A stretch of DNA of 64,000 bases from Eutypa lata (GCA_022661535.1 JAKULF010000002.1:1178001-1242000); one strand, 5' to 3'; positions 46,484 to 59,040 are shown, numbered from the stretch's first letter. A program made the numbers and translations. Notes: generated by a model from the sequence alone, not told the origin.

Positions 46484-47794
46484 CGCAGTCTTCTCAAGCT
46501 CTTATTGCACACTAATAATCAAAACCAACGTTGTAGCATTCCTCATCACTTCGGCCACCGTATCATTACCCCACTTCATAACAATATTATGTTGAGATTA
46601 ATTTATATATTTGAATAAACACAATAAGTTAAAGTTTTGGAGACAATGTCAAGTTAGATACTATAATGCCAGTTTTTATATCATAAGAAACTTGTTAAGG
46701 GTATATTTGCATCAAGAGATTTGTTGTACCGCCGAGGCAACCATCGCCTTCCTATGTTGATTACACCGACATTTTTATATATGTTGCAATAACTTGGCCC
46801 CTACTTATGGGTATAGGGAATAGGCTCATACTGCATTGCCGTATTATCAAACTTCCTCAAAGCCAAGGTATTTAAGGATTAAGGCTTAAGCAGTTATTCG
46901 GTGCTACATTCTTGAAGGTCATACTTATTTCCGGTTATGTGGATGTATATTGAGTGCTCTACTGTACGTAGCTGTCGGACTTGAATCTAGTCCGACAACT
47001 GTTAATTCCTACAACATGATCTACCAATATATACGACCAGCAATGACATTAGAATTCAATAGCTCGATCTCGAAGGAAGCAAGCGTACTTATGTATGACT
47101 GGGCCGAATATATTATTTGAAACCACTCGTTTATTGTCTCTAGTAAAGCGCTGAGGAATAAAGGGGGAAGAACGTGTTATCACAATCTTGTAGGCTCAGT
47201 GTGGTAATTCCACCGACTCCATTGGTCCTGCTATCGTGACGACGACGACGAAACTACATGACTAGACGAAAACACGAAAGTCGAGAGTCCAGAAAGATCA
47301 ACAAATAAATCGGAAGCCTATGCATAATGCTGTTCCTATTGATGATTATTATTTGAGTGCTAAGTTTCACGACCATTTGAATAGATCAACTAAGTTGAAA
47401 GCGCAACGTAATAATATAATTATACGTTTATAATACAATCTTGATAAAATATAATTTGAAAGCGGTCAGAGTTAGAATGTGCGGGTTAATAACGACGTTA
47501 GTGGTCAGCTGTATCTTGCTGCCCCAACATGATACCACACTAGAGTTCTCCGCATATTTTCTTATAACCCAAGGAAATTGCCCAATTGCTGCCCATTAGA
47601 GCCGTCGTGGCTGTGCTGTCCAAGGCAAACTTGCATACTCTGCACAGCCGCTACTCTCTTGAACCAACCCGCCCGGCAAGATCAATTCTGTCGAAATATC
47701 CCTTTTTCAATATATATCATTTTGTTTCTCAGCTGCAAAAGTGACAGTAGCTTTCACCCTGTTTTCAGTCTTTATAGGATCAATCATTACCTCA
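46484..47794. other. Intergenic upstream of the ubiquitin-like-domain gene
   Basis: About 1.3 kb with no supported gene. It contains the left copy of a direct repeat (47214-47240) that recurs beyond the next gene. Confidence 0.45.
47214..47240 (+). repeat. Left copy of a 27-28-nt direct repeat
   Basis: The core attggtcctgctatcgtgac, preceded by cgactcc, matches 50118-50145 with one C/T difference in the core and one small difference before it. The two copies bracket the gene at 47795-49869. Confidence 0.6.
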
Positions 47795-49869
47795 ATGAGT
47801 TTCACGTATGGGTCTTTTGGTGACATTATCACCACCGTTCAGGTTGTGTGCCGCTTTGCCCAGGCACTCAGCGAAAGCCGCGGCTCTGCGCGCGAGTTTC
47901 AGGACTTGATCGTGGAGCTGCGATTATACCAGAATACTCTGCAACAGGTAACCTTCTCATGCTGAAAAATCGTTTAGTGACGTCCCTAACCCCTGCTTGC
48001 CTGTCGTAGTTCATACCATTCTGGGAACGTAAGAGACATAGTCCGCAGCTCAGCGACCTTGCGAATATCGTCAGACCTGCCATTTCGGAAAGTCGCGAGA
48101 CGATCGATGCATTCCTTAAAAAGGGGGTAACGAAGTACGGATCAACCCTGTTGCGTGGGGCGGACTCACGCAAATCCATACGGGATGTATTCAAAATGAT
48201 ACAATGGAACCTGTGTGAGAAAGAGGACGTCAAAAGTCTCCGGGAGCAGCTGCATCGCAGTATGAGCATAATACAGTCGGTGCAAATACAGGCTCATCTG
48301 TAAGTACCTCCATGGTCAAGATTTGCATGTATTATTCCAGAGCGCCATTAACAATATTTGGATACCAAGGCTTGCTGACGAGGAGAACGGCTTTATATTG
48401 GCGGAAAGAGTCGCGTCCCGCATGGATACGGAAGGACGGGCGGACGCGAAGATCGATGCACAGTTTGCTGCGATGATCGAGAAACTGGACGAGGGAAACA
48501 AGACAATATTAAGGGTTGAGGCGGCTGCAAATGCAATTTATACCACTATGTAAGTTGACATGACAGTCGATTGAACAGCAGAGCTCTGTTGACAAGTGCT
48601 CATTTATACAGGTCAACCATAGGGAGCAATGTTCTGGCTATCAAGAACATGATGTATAATGTCGAGCAGGTGGTCCTTGCGCTCCCTGGAATGATGACTC
48701 GCCTCAGTCTGTTCAATCAAAACGTCGTCTATGTCGAGGATGCTCTTGGTTGGGTTCTTCCAATCCTGTTGGATGCGCGTCCATCTTGGGAGGTACTTGA
48801 GCAACATCTGTCTAAACATACTAGTAGGAAATGGACTAACCCTATGTAGACCGTCGACTCAATCATGAAGGATCAATTTACCAGCCAATGTTCGCCAGGA
48901 TTAGAGTTGGTAAAGTCCAGAAGGTATGCTCTCCACGATGAGAGAACGGGAAGGGATGCAATACGAAGCACTCCTTTATATCAGGTTGCTCGTCCGGGAC
49001 AGAGGATTGTAATGAGTATGGTACTTGACAGTAAATATGACAAGTCCGGAGGCAGCCAAGAAAGTACATGTCCAAGGTGCGGGCGTACTGACATGGTTAA
49101 CGATCCAGATCTCGATGTTACGTGGTGCGTCAGCTTTAGTTTTGGTGGTCGTGCTCATGTGTCCTAAGTTCGTCTGCTGACTCGCTGCAGTGCAAGTCCA
49201 CGATGTGGGCTCATTTATCGAAAGGTCCTCGATGTCACAAATTTTGAGGATGAGTACCACTTTCCAGAAATCAATAACCTCGAGAGCAACCACGCCGACA
49301 ACGACGAAGAAGAAGACTTGGATATTACCACCGCAGTTCGGGATAATAATATACACACCGGTGAATTTCTCACAAACGGACCCGAGATCTTCAAGAGAGT
49401 CAGGTTTTTGTCCCGATGGGAAACCCTCGCCGAATCACGCGGCACACCTTTTAATACGTTTCGTGGGTGGCATATATCTGGATATGGTGCTGCTGGGATG
49501 GCTGCGTATCAAATTCGGATGTCGCTCAGTGTCCAGATATTATTGTACATCCAATGGATCTACACTGGGGTCGAAAAGTTAGCTTTGAACAATATCGGCT
49601 TCATTTTCGCTTATATCGGTACTACACGAGAAAGCTCTGTTCCAACTATTGTTGTGATGTCATTATCGAAACAAGTCAGAAGACGCTGTTCTAAGGTGCT
49701 GAATCGCCTGAGCTGGCTTGGGAAAGGCTCCCGAATTCCGCTCATTATCAGCCAACCGTCTGCCTTCGGTGTCGCTGAAAGTTGGATGAGGCGAGTAAAC
49801 AACACTGAACCTAAGCATAAAATCGAGGCAAAGAAACGAGTCAAGCTGTTACGACAAGGCCAGCTCTAA
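47795..49869 (+). CDS. STAND-N-like, ubiquitin-like domain and zinc-ribbon protein
   Basis: Resembles the large fungal group with a coiled-coil N-terminus related to STAND receptors and a ubiquitin-like domain; roles are mostly unknown. Model: exons 47795-47947, 48010-48299, 48370-48549, 48612-48792, 48850-49124 and 49191-49869, about 585 aa. N-terminus MSFTYGSFGDIITTVQVVCR is the usual first helix. A helical region (AERVASRMDTEG to LRVEAAANAIYTTM) follows. The ubiquitin-like domain runs from VVYVEDALGWVLPILLDARP, through RRYALHDERTGRDAI, to RPGQRIVMSMVL. Next is a four-Cys zinc ribbon, CPRCG ... WCASPRCG, completed across an intron. An acidic stretch (NDEEEDLDI) leads to a C-terminal segment I do not recognise, which may hide another intron near 49460. 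The exon 2/3 junction has two in-frame solutions. Gene call good, exact protein uncertain. Confidence 0.68.
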
Positions 49870-50559
49870 GGTGGTACGTGGCAGGTTGGGTTAAATTCCC
49901 TATGTTACAAACGTGGTGGTTATGTGTGAGATGAGCGGTGGATGATCACTTCGGGGGTAGGTCATATGCTGGAGAGTGGTTAAGGCCCTAAGACATCTGT
50001 AGTTTACTTACTATACTAATTAATCTTTCTAGAATGACCATTAGATTAGCTCTGCTAAAGCTCCCCAGGATTATGGTAGAATAATCACACCCTTATATAC
50101 TCCAAGGTGATGCCCCTCGACCCCCATTGGTCCTGCTATTGTGACATAATTGTACCACAAGTATAGCCTTGCTGAATAAAGACAATTACTCGGATGCTTT
50201 TTTAAATGCAATATATTTATTCTATTGTTGGTACCCATAAAGCCGCGTTATCTAATACAAGTTGTCAATGGTCACATGCTTGGCTATTAAATAGAACGGT
50301 CCATCGAACCGTTTGGACCTGGTATAGCCGATAGAGTATAGTTAGTATTACTGACCCTGCTTATATATCCCCTATATAAAGATTCCAGTAGCTACAGCCT
50401 TTACTTTCTTAGCTCCCGCTGTTAAGTTTATCTTCATTTTACCATGGCCAGAACACGGATATGTACATTCTGTTAGTGCCCATGACGCTCTGTAGAGATT
50501 TCCCTCTACGAGTGTATATTAGGGTTTGTTGAGGTGGACCAACACAAACCGCAACCTAC
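49870..50559. other. Convergent intergenic region
   Basis: 3' flanks of the ubiquitin-like-domain gene (+) and the DHA2 transporter (-). It contains the right copy of the direct repeat at 50118-50145. No gene seen. Confidence 0.45.
50118..50145 (+). repeat. Right copy of a 27-28-nt direct repeat
   Basis: The core attggtcctgctattgtgac pairs with 47214-47240, about 2.9 kb to the left and in the same orientation. Confidence 0.6.
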
Positions 50560-52503
50560 TTATCGTTTCGTTTTATTTTCCACGTATCCTGCACTGGGGA
50601 TTTGCAGAGGTGGCTGAGTGCTATTCGCTTCAATATCCTCCTTCTCATCCCCTTTAAGAACCACATCCGATACAAAAAAGCTTCCAAGTAGACATAGAGC
50701 CATCACTGGCACAGACATGACAAACACAGCTCGAAATCCTTTCAGCTTGGCCTCGAGGATAGTGGGTTCGAATTCAGCAGCATCCGCATCGCCGACCTGC
50801 CAACTACCATCTAGCACTCGCTCGAGAAGTAGTGGCGGAATAGCATTGCGTAAAGCACCGGATGTGACGGCGTATACCATGGCCGTGGATACAGCAACGC
50901 CAGCCACTCCGCCGAGCGACCGCAGCAGGTTGCGGGTAGATGTTGCTACCGCACGATCTTTACTTGTAGAGAAGGCTTGTAGGGCAACGAGACCTTGTAA
51001 TGGGTGGATGTGTTAAACGTGTTGTGACCGTAATTTTATTTTAATTTTGGAGGTACTTACCTGGTTGATGCACAAGACCGACTCCGGCTCCCTCGACAGC
51101 TAGAGCTACGACGTAGACAGCGATGGAAGTATCCAACGAGAAAAGAACCTTTAGGCCGGCACCAAGTGTCCAAAGGGCGAACCCAAATCGTAACACGGGA
51201 AGACATCTATATTCCATATTGAGCCTTGTTAAGATAATAGAGTCCTTGAAAATTCGACTTACCTAGCAAATCTGGACATGATAGGACCAGAAATGGATCC
51301 AGCAATACATTGGCCAGCTAAGTATGGTAGGATGAGAATGGCACTCTGAAGTGGACTGTAACCTCGAACAGTCTGGAAGTAGAGCGGCATGAAATACTGT
51401 GTCGCCTGCCAGACAAAGTCGTGGAGTAGGCCCTGAACATATAGAATAGTACGTGGCCGCTGCCTAAACAAATATAGCGGCATGATCGGAATCTTAGCAA
51501 TATAGCCTTCGACCAGGACGAAAACGACGAAGAATATGCTTCCGATGGTCAACATGGAGATTGTCAACGGACCCGTCCAGGGAAATATACTCCCTCCTGA
51601 GTTGATTGGTATCTGACAGGGATCAATCAGTAAGAGCCACGATCTCAAATAGGCACCACCCTACTTCGTACTCACCAAGAGAAGGACAATCCCCGTCACA
51701 GAGGCCCCGACCCCAAACCAATCAATCTTCAACAATTTCTCCCTACCGTTCCCCTTTACAGACTTCAGGGGCAAGAGGAAGAACATCAACACAAGGCAAC
51801 CAGCAGCAACCATAGACGGGACCCAGAACGCCCACCTCCACCCCTCGGGCCCAGTGCGCACGAGACCAGCCGCGACAAACGGACCACACATGCCCCCGGT
51901 CCCGATGGAAATCGCAATCAAGCCCTGGTACTTGCCGCGGTCCTTCAAGCTAACCAGATCACCGACGATGATAGCGACGAGCGAGCTGATGCCGGCGCTC
52001 CCGGCGCCGTTCATCGCGCGCGCGACGTAGAGCCAGACGGGCGAGCGCGCGAACCCGGCCAGCAGCCCCCCCGCGCAAATGCAGAACACCGCGGCCATCA
52101 TGACGGGCTTGCGGCCCGCGATGTCGGATAGGCGACCGAAGAGCGGCTGGAAGGAAGTCTGGCCTAGCAGGAAGGCCGTTCCCGCCCACGTGATCGACGG
52201 CCCCGCGTTGAGGGACTTCGAGATGGTCGGGAGGGACAGAGTCACGGCGTTCATGTCGAGGTAGGACGTGAAGTAGCAGAGGCAGAGGCAGAGGTAGGCG
52301 GCCATGAAGCGCGCGAAGGGGAGCCGGACGCTCTGGTCTTTGATGGCGTGGTCGGATACCATTGCTGTGGCCTTTCGGGTCGTCGGTTCGGATGATGCTG
52401 GTGGTAGCTGTTCTTGCTCGCTGCTGAATACACCAGATGTTTCTCGCTGAGCGTGACTTAGATTTGTCATCGGGATGACATCTGCTGGTTGCGTAGACTG
52501 CAT
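50560..52503 (-). CDS. MFS transporter, DHA2 (14-helix) type
   Basis: DHA2 proteins are proton antiporters that export drugs or secondary metabolites, often self-protective. Model: exons 52503-51676, 51612-51263, 51206-51061 and 50993-50560, introns 54-68 nt, 585 aa, usual for the 14-helix class. A long hydrophilic N-terminus precedes FMAAYLCLCLCYFTSYLDMN. Motif A is FGRLSDIAGRKPVMMAAVF, and the motif C-type segment in the helix 5 region is SIGTGGMCGPFVAAGLV. The second half shows YFMPLYFQTVRGYSPLQSA and LVHQPG|GLVALQAFSTSKDR, both common in DHA2 relatives. The final helix, VMALCLLGSFFVSDVVL, is followed by a polar tail ending ENKTKR. Complete. No biosynthetic core gene lies nearby, so the cargo is open. 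Confidence 0.92.
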
Positions 52504-54199
52504 GATTTTCTATGTTCGATGTAGCGGGCATCAACTTAATAAGTGGCATAGAATTGCTATATATTCCTTGGATATAATTATTCTCAAGTTATATTTTCGA
52601 GAAGAGTTTAGATTTCGCAGGCTCTTATATCTTACTCCCATTCCTATATACCCGCCCCTGGTAGCGCATAATGACAAGCTCATGGGGTTACAAGGATTAA
52701 CAGCCAATAGGTAGTTCCGCTGTAGGGGGTAACTGAGCACGCTATATGGGGACCGACCCACAGGATGAGTCAATGTGCAATCAAATCTCGGATATATGTC
52801 ACTGAACAATCCTACAGGAGTCTCCGTACTGTTGCCGCATCACGCAGCATCCGATACCGGCACTCAGGCAGAGATACGATAATACGGACGCTAGGGGGGT
52901 CTCAGGGGTCCGCTAGGCATCAACGCTTAACTGACCTTTTCAGAACTTGGGGTAGACATAGAGTTGATAACAGTAGGTTAGGGAGCTCATGAGTGAATTA
53001 TATTTGCACCATGGTCCTTTTCAATTATCGAGTGCCTATATAGGCAGCCGATAGGGCATTGGTCGGGATATTTCACTCAGATCTCCCTATATAAGGGTGT
53101 ACTCACAACATGCAGCCATGGATAGTATTCTTTTCTTGCCTCAGGTCTTTAGCAAGGTCAATACAATAGAGCGCTTTGGATGGAACACGATATAATGATT
53201 AGTATAACATGTAGCTTACCTACATCACATTTAACATTGCTCTCCCGTCGTAACCCCGACAAGTATCAAGTACTGCCTAGAAGACGACTCTAATCATCTA
53301 AGAGCAATTACAGCAGCGCCTTTAGCACGCTGGAGTGGCGTACTCCTCATCGCTATCTTCACTTTATCTCGTGTGGTTTATCTCGATACTGATTTATTAT
53401 TACGTAGGACATGATCATGACGCCGGCGTCAGGGGCACACCCACGATGTTGTCTAACTCTGTATCATGACTGAAACAAGAACCTGAGTTGAAGATTTCTG
53501 TTAGTACATCTATCTACTTAGTCACTTAATTGAACCCGTAGAGGAAAGTACGATGACGCAGAAGCCTAAAGATGGATGATACTAAGGTGGTAGGAGTGAA
53601 GGCATACATAGAGTTGACATGATCCAGATGTCAACACGTCTTTAGTGACTAGACTAGGTCTAACTATGTATGTGTGAAAGCTAGACTGCGCACATTTGAC
53701 AAGACAGTATTTTATAGGTGTCACGAAACCGAAGGCTCGCATGTGACAGCCCTACCATTAAGGCATAGATTATCATCACGTGAATTAATAAGAAACCCCC
53801 TTTCTTTTCTATTCATGTTGTATTCACACTCAACTGACTAGTTACACCTGAAATTAGATCCTCATTCTGTATTGTACAACTATCCTTCCAGCGAATAAGT
53901 GAAATTCAGCCCGTTGGTGTAAATTGAGAACTGACGAAGAATCCAAGCACCAATAGCAGTGATATCAGCAACTCTCTGAGCCTCACGTAGGTATCGTGCA
54001 AGCTCTTTCTCGCCGTGTGCAGAGTTTGTGTTCCGCTTCTGGTGCGGTCGGCCACACCAGGGGTGGTGGCAGTACCGGTTTTGGTCAATGGCCAAGGTAT
54101 CACCCCCGATGGGATTTGCGGCCTAGGCGAGATGTAGGTGAAGATAAGCAAGAAGCACATCCAGCTTTCGTGGACTGGGAGATGGAGCTTGGAGGCGAG
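52504..54199. other. Intergenic; no supported gene
   Basis: About 1.7 kb, including the DHA2 upstream region. Short open stretches occur on both strands near 53880-54160 without family resemblance. Confidence 0.4.
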
Positions 54200-54700
54200 C
54201 TATGATAGCTCCGTCTCCTCCACCAGCTCTAGCTCGCCCCCCTCCTCCTTGCCGTCCGGGCCGAACCATACTCCGTATGGATTGCCTGCACAGCCCTGCC
54301 TGTGCAGCTCTGCCTTCATCGCAGCGCCTCTACCTCTGGCAGTAGGCTTTCCTGGTGGGGCGCAGAAGTGGAAGCCTCTGGGCCAATACAGATCATAGAC
54401 CTCGTCTGGCGTGTACCCAAGATCCCAGAGAGGAAACGTAGGGTGACTCTCTGGGGAGGGTAGGCCAGATGAAATGGCTTCGAATGCCATACGGCTCCGA
54501 GTCTTCTTCTTCATCGCTCCATTGTAAGCATTCGCCATGCTCTTCGGGTTGGAATAATCCAGGTATCTTGCCAGCTTAACTCGGTCCACCTAAGACACCT
54601 TCGCTGCAGCCTCTGCCAGCTACTTAGCTAGTATTGTGGGTGTGGAACCCAGCCATGGTGTGGTGGGATTCTTGGCGTCGCTTGACAGCCTGCTGATACC
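54200..54700 (-). pseudogene. Decayed helical-domain protein with two in-frame TAG codons
   Basis: One minus-strand frame reads PWLGSTPTILAK, stop, LAEAAAKVS, stop, VDRVKLARYLDYSNPKSMAN, then AYNGAMKKKTRSRMAFEAIS and on to LELVEETELS at 54200. The TAG codons are at 54620-54622 and 54590-54592. Flanking residues are protein-like and stay in register, and both stops are one CpA-to-TpA change from CAG. The short helical module with KK-rich end resembles fungal proteins of unknown function seen next to DNA-binding-like folds; I cannot name the family. A valid start could only lie downstream of both stops. Alternative: a short gene from an internal ATG. Confidence 0.5.
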
Positions 54701-54780
54701 AGCTAGCCAATACCTAGTAATGACTACTTAGGTAGCCACCAAATTCACACACTCATAACGTGGTTTTGTACAAAGACATC

Positions 54781-55200
54781 TTACTCAAGGCCTAGTTTTG
54801 CCTTGAGCTGGTTATTCTCTAGCTCTTAACGTGCGTTCTTCAGTTTCTCCTCGGCGAGCTCCACCTTGAGCTTTTCAAGCTCTTCTGACTATATGATGGA
54901 TCAGTTACACCATAAACATCGAAATAAATGAGTAAGTGTTTTACCTTTCATATACAAGCGTTCCTTTAACCCTTCGGCGATGTTAAGGTCCACGGTGGGA
55001 GGTGGAACCTTCAGATGGCTTTTAAGAGCCTTTCGATCAGCCTTGCTAGGGTCTGATGGATGCTTTGTTGAAAGTGGTGACACAGATCTAGAGTTTGTTG
55101 GAGCTAGCTTGGTTTCGGTGACCTTAACCTGTGTTACATTGGCCTGGATGTCATTCTGTGTCATCCATTCGTTCGACAGCTGAGTCTGCCAGGGTATTGA
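54781..55200 (-). pseudogene. Decayed coiled-coil protein, in-frame TAA
   Basis: Exon-like piece 55189-54927 encodes MTQNDIQANVTQVKVTETKL and NIAEGLKERLYMK. A 54-60-nt intron-like gap (gtaaaa ... gtcag) then leads to a charged coiled coil, EELEKLKVELAEEKLKNAR, stop (TAA 54826-54828), ELENNQLKAKLGLE, ending at 54781. The heptad-like pattern continues across the stop, so it is a nonsense mutation in register, again one C-to-T change (CAA to TAA). Family unknown. It may continue upstream beyond 55200, but I could not follow it. Confidence 0.45.
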
Positions 55201-55396
55201 TGTTAGTGAGGTTAATGTTGTTGGGAGAATTTGTGAGTGATGACATTACCTTTCTCTAGAAACCGACGGGCTCTTGACAAAGTTGATCGCAACGCCCTGT
55301 GACTGAAATTATTAAACCGTACTTGGGAAGTCGGAGAACGTAGCAGTAGGACAAACTACTTACCATCTGGGGATGTGGGAAGCACCACATATCTCT

Positions 55397-55476
55397 GAAA
55401 AGCATGAGAGGTTTGTAAAAAGCATGGAAGTGGTTTATAAAGCATGGAAGGTTTTCAAAAAGCATGGAAGTTTGTT
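55397..55476 (+). repeat. Four short tandem copies, aaagcatggaag
   Basis: The units aaagcatg(g/a)(a/g)ag followed by g-t-rich spacer recur about every 20-22 nt (near 55398, 55418, 55439 and 55460). Copies are diverged. No coding role seen. Confidence 0.6.
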
Positions 55477-55479
55477 TCG

Positions 55480-58400
55480 TAGAGGCAGTCCTTATTGCAC
55501 CCTTGTGAATATAGACGGCAGAGCCCCATAACCGATCAGAAAACCGGTAATTGCCGGCGCCATGAGGGCAAAAAAGGTGATGAAGCCTCTTTATGCTCCG
55601 GCACCAGCTACAACTATAGTAGCTCCCATGGGGCAGGGGTGGTGGTCGGAATCCCACCAAGTAGCTGGATAGTTATAGCCGAGTTGGTGCCGGCTGGGAT
55701 ATTGGCAGTGGCCAATCCCCGGAAAAGGGGCCCTCTAGCCAAGCGGCTCCACTGGGCCCTAAGTAAAGAAACGGTCAGAAAGTATGTTCCCCTACGACAT
55801 GGTATGGCTCTAGGAAGGAGATAGAAAGGAAGAAGAAAAAGCAGGACTAAAAAAGTGAAACTCACTGCAACAGATCTTCGATGCGCAGTGGAATGTGTGA
55901 GGCTGTACGTGGACCATGGTTAGTCACATATCAACCTCTGCCCACTCAGGCCACTGATATAGATCATGTGTAGCGGGTACAGGACTGGCTGAGGGGATGG
56001 GACGAAGAATGAGGCCACTTAGCAGTACATACCTCTGCCGTCTAATTCTTGACAATTTGGACAACTTTGTCATATAGACATCGCTTGATGTCACACAGTA
56101 GGCTGCGCTGATCAGGGGGTTTCCCATCGCCCAAGTCTAATCGCTGGATTAGTAGAGTGGATGACGTACACTCTAGAGTGTGCTGTTGTCACATTCTACT
56201 ATCCGTAGGTAGCGCTTCTGCCTGCCTCTAAGCGGGTCTCCCCTGTTCATCTTCTTCATTTCGGCAATGTTGCCGGCCTAGAGCAACGCATGCTTTATAA
56301 GCTTCAACATACTCTCTGTGGCATTATTGCCCTATCCCACGTTCGAGAAGTCAGTAAATACCCATCTTAATGTGTCTTAGAATCTCTCGCAGGGGTCTCA
56401 CACTCACCCTTCACGCCGTGAACCACTCGTAACTATCAAGAAGGAAACACTTACCTGCAACATGGGAGACCCGCTTATGATGACGCGAAGGGTGCTACCT
56501 CGTCCGAGAGCACCAAGGCGCCAGTGTTGGCAATCTCTAACTTACGAGCAATTGGAGTTTCCGCCCAGGGATAAACCTCCACGCCGTTGCGCGGGTAGGG
56601 ATGCACTCATAACAAAAGTTAGAGGCGAGATTGTTGAGACCGTCGTCTCCGTCTAAGCCCTCGGCATTGTTATCGGCGATGAAGTGGTTACGATGGTAGC
56701 GAATGTAGTGAAACTCGTGAGGCCTTGGGGCAGCCACGGCTGCCGCTACCCGTTGCAAGTAGGGATCTTGGCCCGGCGGCCTCCCATGAAGCCTAAATTC
56801 TTTCGAATTGCTAGGCCAGCCTTGCAGACTACCCGCGAACCTATTTTCTCCCCAGGGACACCCATCTCCTATTTGCCACTCTGGGTGGAAGTCTCCAGGT
56901 AGAGATGGTTCTTGCCGGGTGAAGAAAATCTTGCCGTTTTGGCCAACCTTTGAGCGCCAACAAGGGTGCTTCAACCGGTTCTTCGAGCAGTTCCGGAGGG
57001 GGCCCACGCTGTACTAAATCTAGGGGTGGTCTAGAAGAGAGCCATGATTCATAGAAATAGGGGACTCCGTCATATCGAATAAGAAACCCACTGCGTCGCC
57101 CGCTCCGGTGAGCAATGACAGCACCACTTGGCAATAAGCGGCCATGGTGAATGACCCGCTTCCTAGATGGAAGTGATCTTATCATCCTCCACTGGCTGTG
57201 AAGACGAACCGGTGACGTCAAGCCCGGTAGCTTTTTGCAAGCTGGTCAAACGACATGCGTTCGGTTGACCGGAATTGGAGACTCCAATGAAAAGGCAATG
57301 GCAGTGTATAAAACTAGCAAACAAAGAAAATCCGCAATGGTGGCGGAATGTGACGGCTATGCCGAACCATTTAGGCAATGAAACCATGGGCAGCAAGAAT
57401 TCCACCCCGTTCCACTCTCGGTATCGCAGTCGAATGCAGAGACACTCCAACTACTTAGGTAGGTGGTAGTAGTCTAGCCATAGTGAGGGCTCTTTTCTCC
57501 TCACTCAGCACCCCAGCTTGTACAACTCGTCAACCAATCTACCAAACAGTGCGTTGCCGTCCAGCTTGACGAAGGCTGCCTTGTCCGCGACTGCGGAAAG
57601 GATGGCTCGAATAGCCTTAGTAGTCCAGGTGGACATCTCTGTGGATGTGTTTGGTATGGACTAGTAGCGTCCTAGGACTTGATGTCTCGGACATCGGGTG
57701 TGAACCGCTCGTCGATCCAAATATCCAAAGGATAGAAGACCAAGTAGCTCTTAAGCGAGTTTCAGGGGGTGAAGCAAAGCTGGGACACCAACGTGAGCTT
57801 CTTTCCAACGACCATAGAGACAGCACAAAGGCGAACTTACTTGAGGAGCAATTTGGTTAAGGCCAGAGGGAGCAATAGCCTGGCGGCTTTCGATTCATCA
57901 GGGAGACAGCTGTAGATCTTAACAGCGCCCGGTGGCGATATTACTATCAGTGGGTAATATTCGAGCCCTTCACGAAACAGTCAGTGATTTGGCAGGAATC
58001 ATTATCAAGTGAATGCCATGGACATACCGAGGCTTCGCAAAGTTGATGCGAATAGGACCGGCGTCCGGGGATATCTCCTTCCCGTTCATGCTGGCCTTTG
58101 CCATTTCTGCTCGCCCCCGTGGGTCATACCCGCTTTTGCTGGTCATGCCCCCTTTTTCCGGTTGCAGTCGCCTTTTCCGTTCACGCCCCCTGTTCCCCGA
58201 GGGGGGGCACACTACCTTCTGTAGTTGTCGCTACGCGTCGTAGGGACGAGGAGGTGCCGTTTGCTGGAAGCTCGTAATCCAGTCTAGCACCAGGGCCCTT
58301 TACGATGTTAAGAGGCGCTGGAACTATACTCTCTGGGTATGTCCCAGCTGGTAAATGCGATGTTATACTCGCCTTTTCTGGCCGACCCGCCTTCTCCGTT

Positions 58401-58980
58401 CATGCTTGCCTTCGCCGGCAGTCGTGTATAGACCGGTGTCAAGGTCATACTTGCTACTGCTCTTCTTGCCGAAGAACTGGTGAATCGACTTCTTCTGACG
58501 CAGCAAGCAACCCCCTGCTCGCGACTGTGATTGCGGCAGTGACGGCGAATATGCGTTCGGTGACGGAGCTGAGTAAGACATCAGTATCATGCTCGGCTTT
58601 GACGTTAAGGCTGAACTAGGATATAGTCAGAGGAGTGGAGTGTCATGAGTGGTACCGACAGCGACTATGTTGTCATCTATAAGATGTTGATGGCTTGTAA
58701 AGGCAAATGGAACCATAGATATGTGAATCAACCTCAGGGTATCGACAGGCTTGGAGCTTGGGGGAATGCCAGTTCTGCCCCTTGCTTGTATGAGTTTGTA
58801 AGCTGGTAACAGCTATGTGCATACATGCTGGAGATGAAGGACTATCAATGGACATGAATAAGGAGATGAAAAGAAAAAATGATTGTGACCAAAGGTGAAA
58901 AGGAATCAAAGGATCAGCTTACCTTAAAGCGACATGAACTGCCATTAACAGTTGCAGGGTACATCCCACTCGTCTCATTA
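55480..58980. other. Gene-poor stretch of broken minus-strand coding fragments
   Basis: Several minus-strand segments look protein-like over short distances but change frame repeatedly, for example LIRYDGVPYFYESW and PSGAVIAHRSG near 57050-57160, HPEWQIGDGCPWGENR near 56830-56890, and SMNGKEISPDAGPIRINFAK near 58035-58095. I could not assemble a gene and recognise no family. It is most likely decayed sequence of the same kind as 54200-55200, possibly a degenerate mobile element. Base composition is ordinary, so it has not been RIP-saturated. Confidence 0.4.
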
Positions 58981-58995
58981 GTCTTCACTGTCCCT

Positions 58996-59039
<44 letters not shown>
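58996..59039 (+). repeat. CT dinucleotide microsatellite
   Basis: Nearly uninterrupted ctctct, followed to about 59230 by a T-rich low-complexity tract (tttttatt-type). Confidence 0.95.
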
Positions 59040-59040
<1 letters not shown>

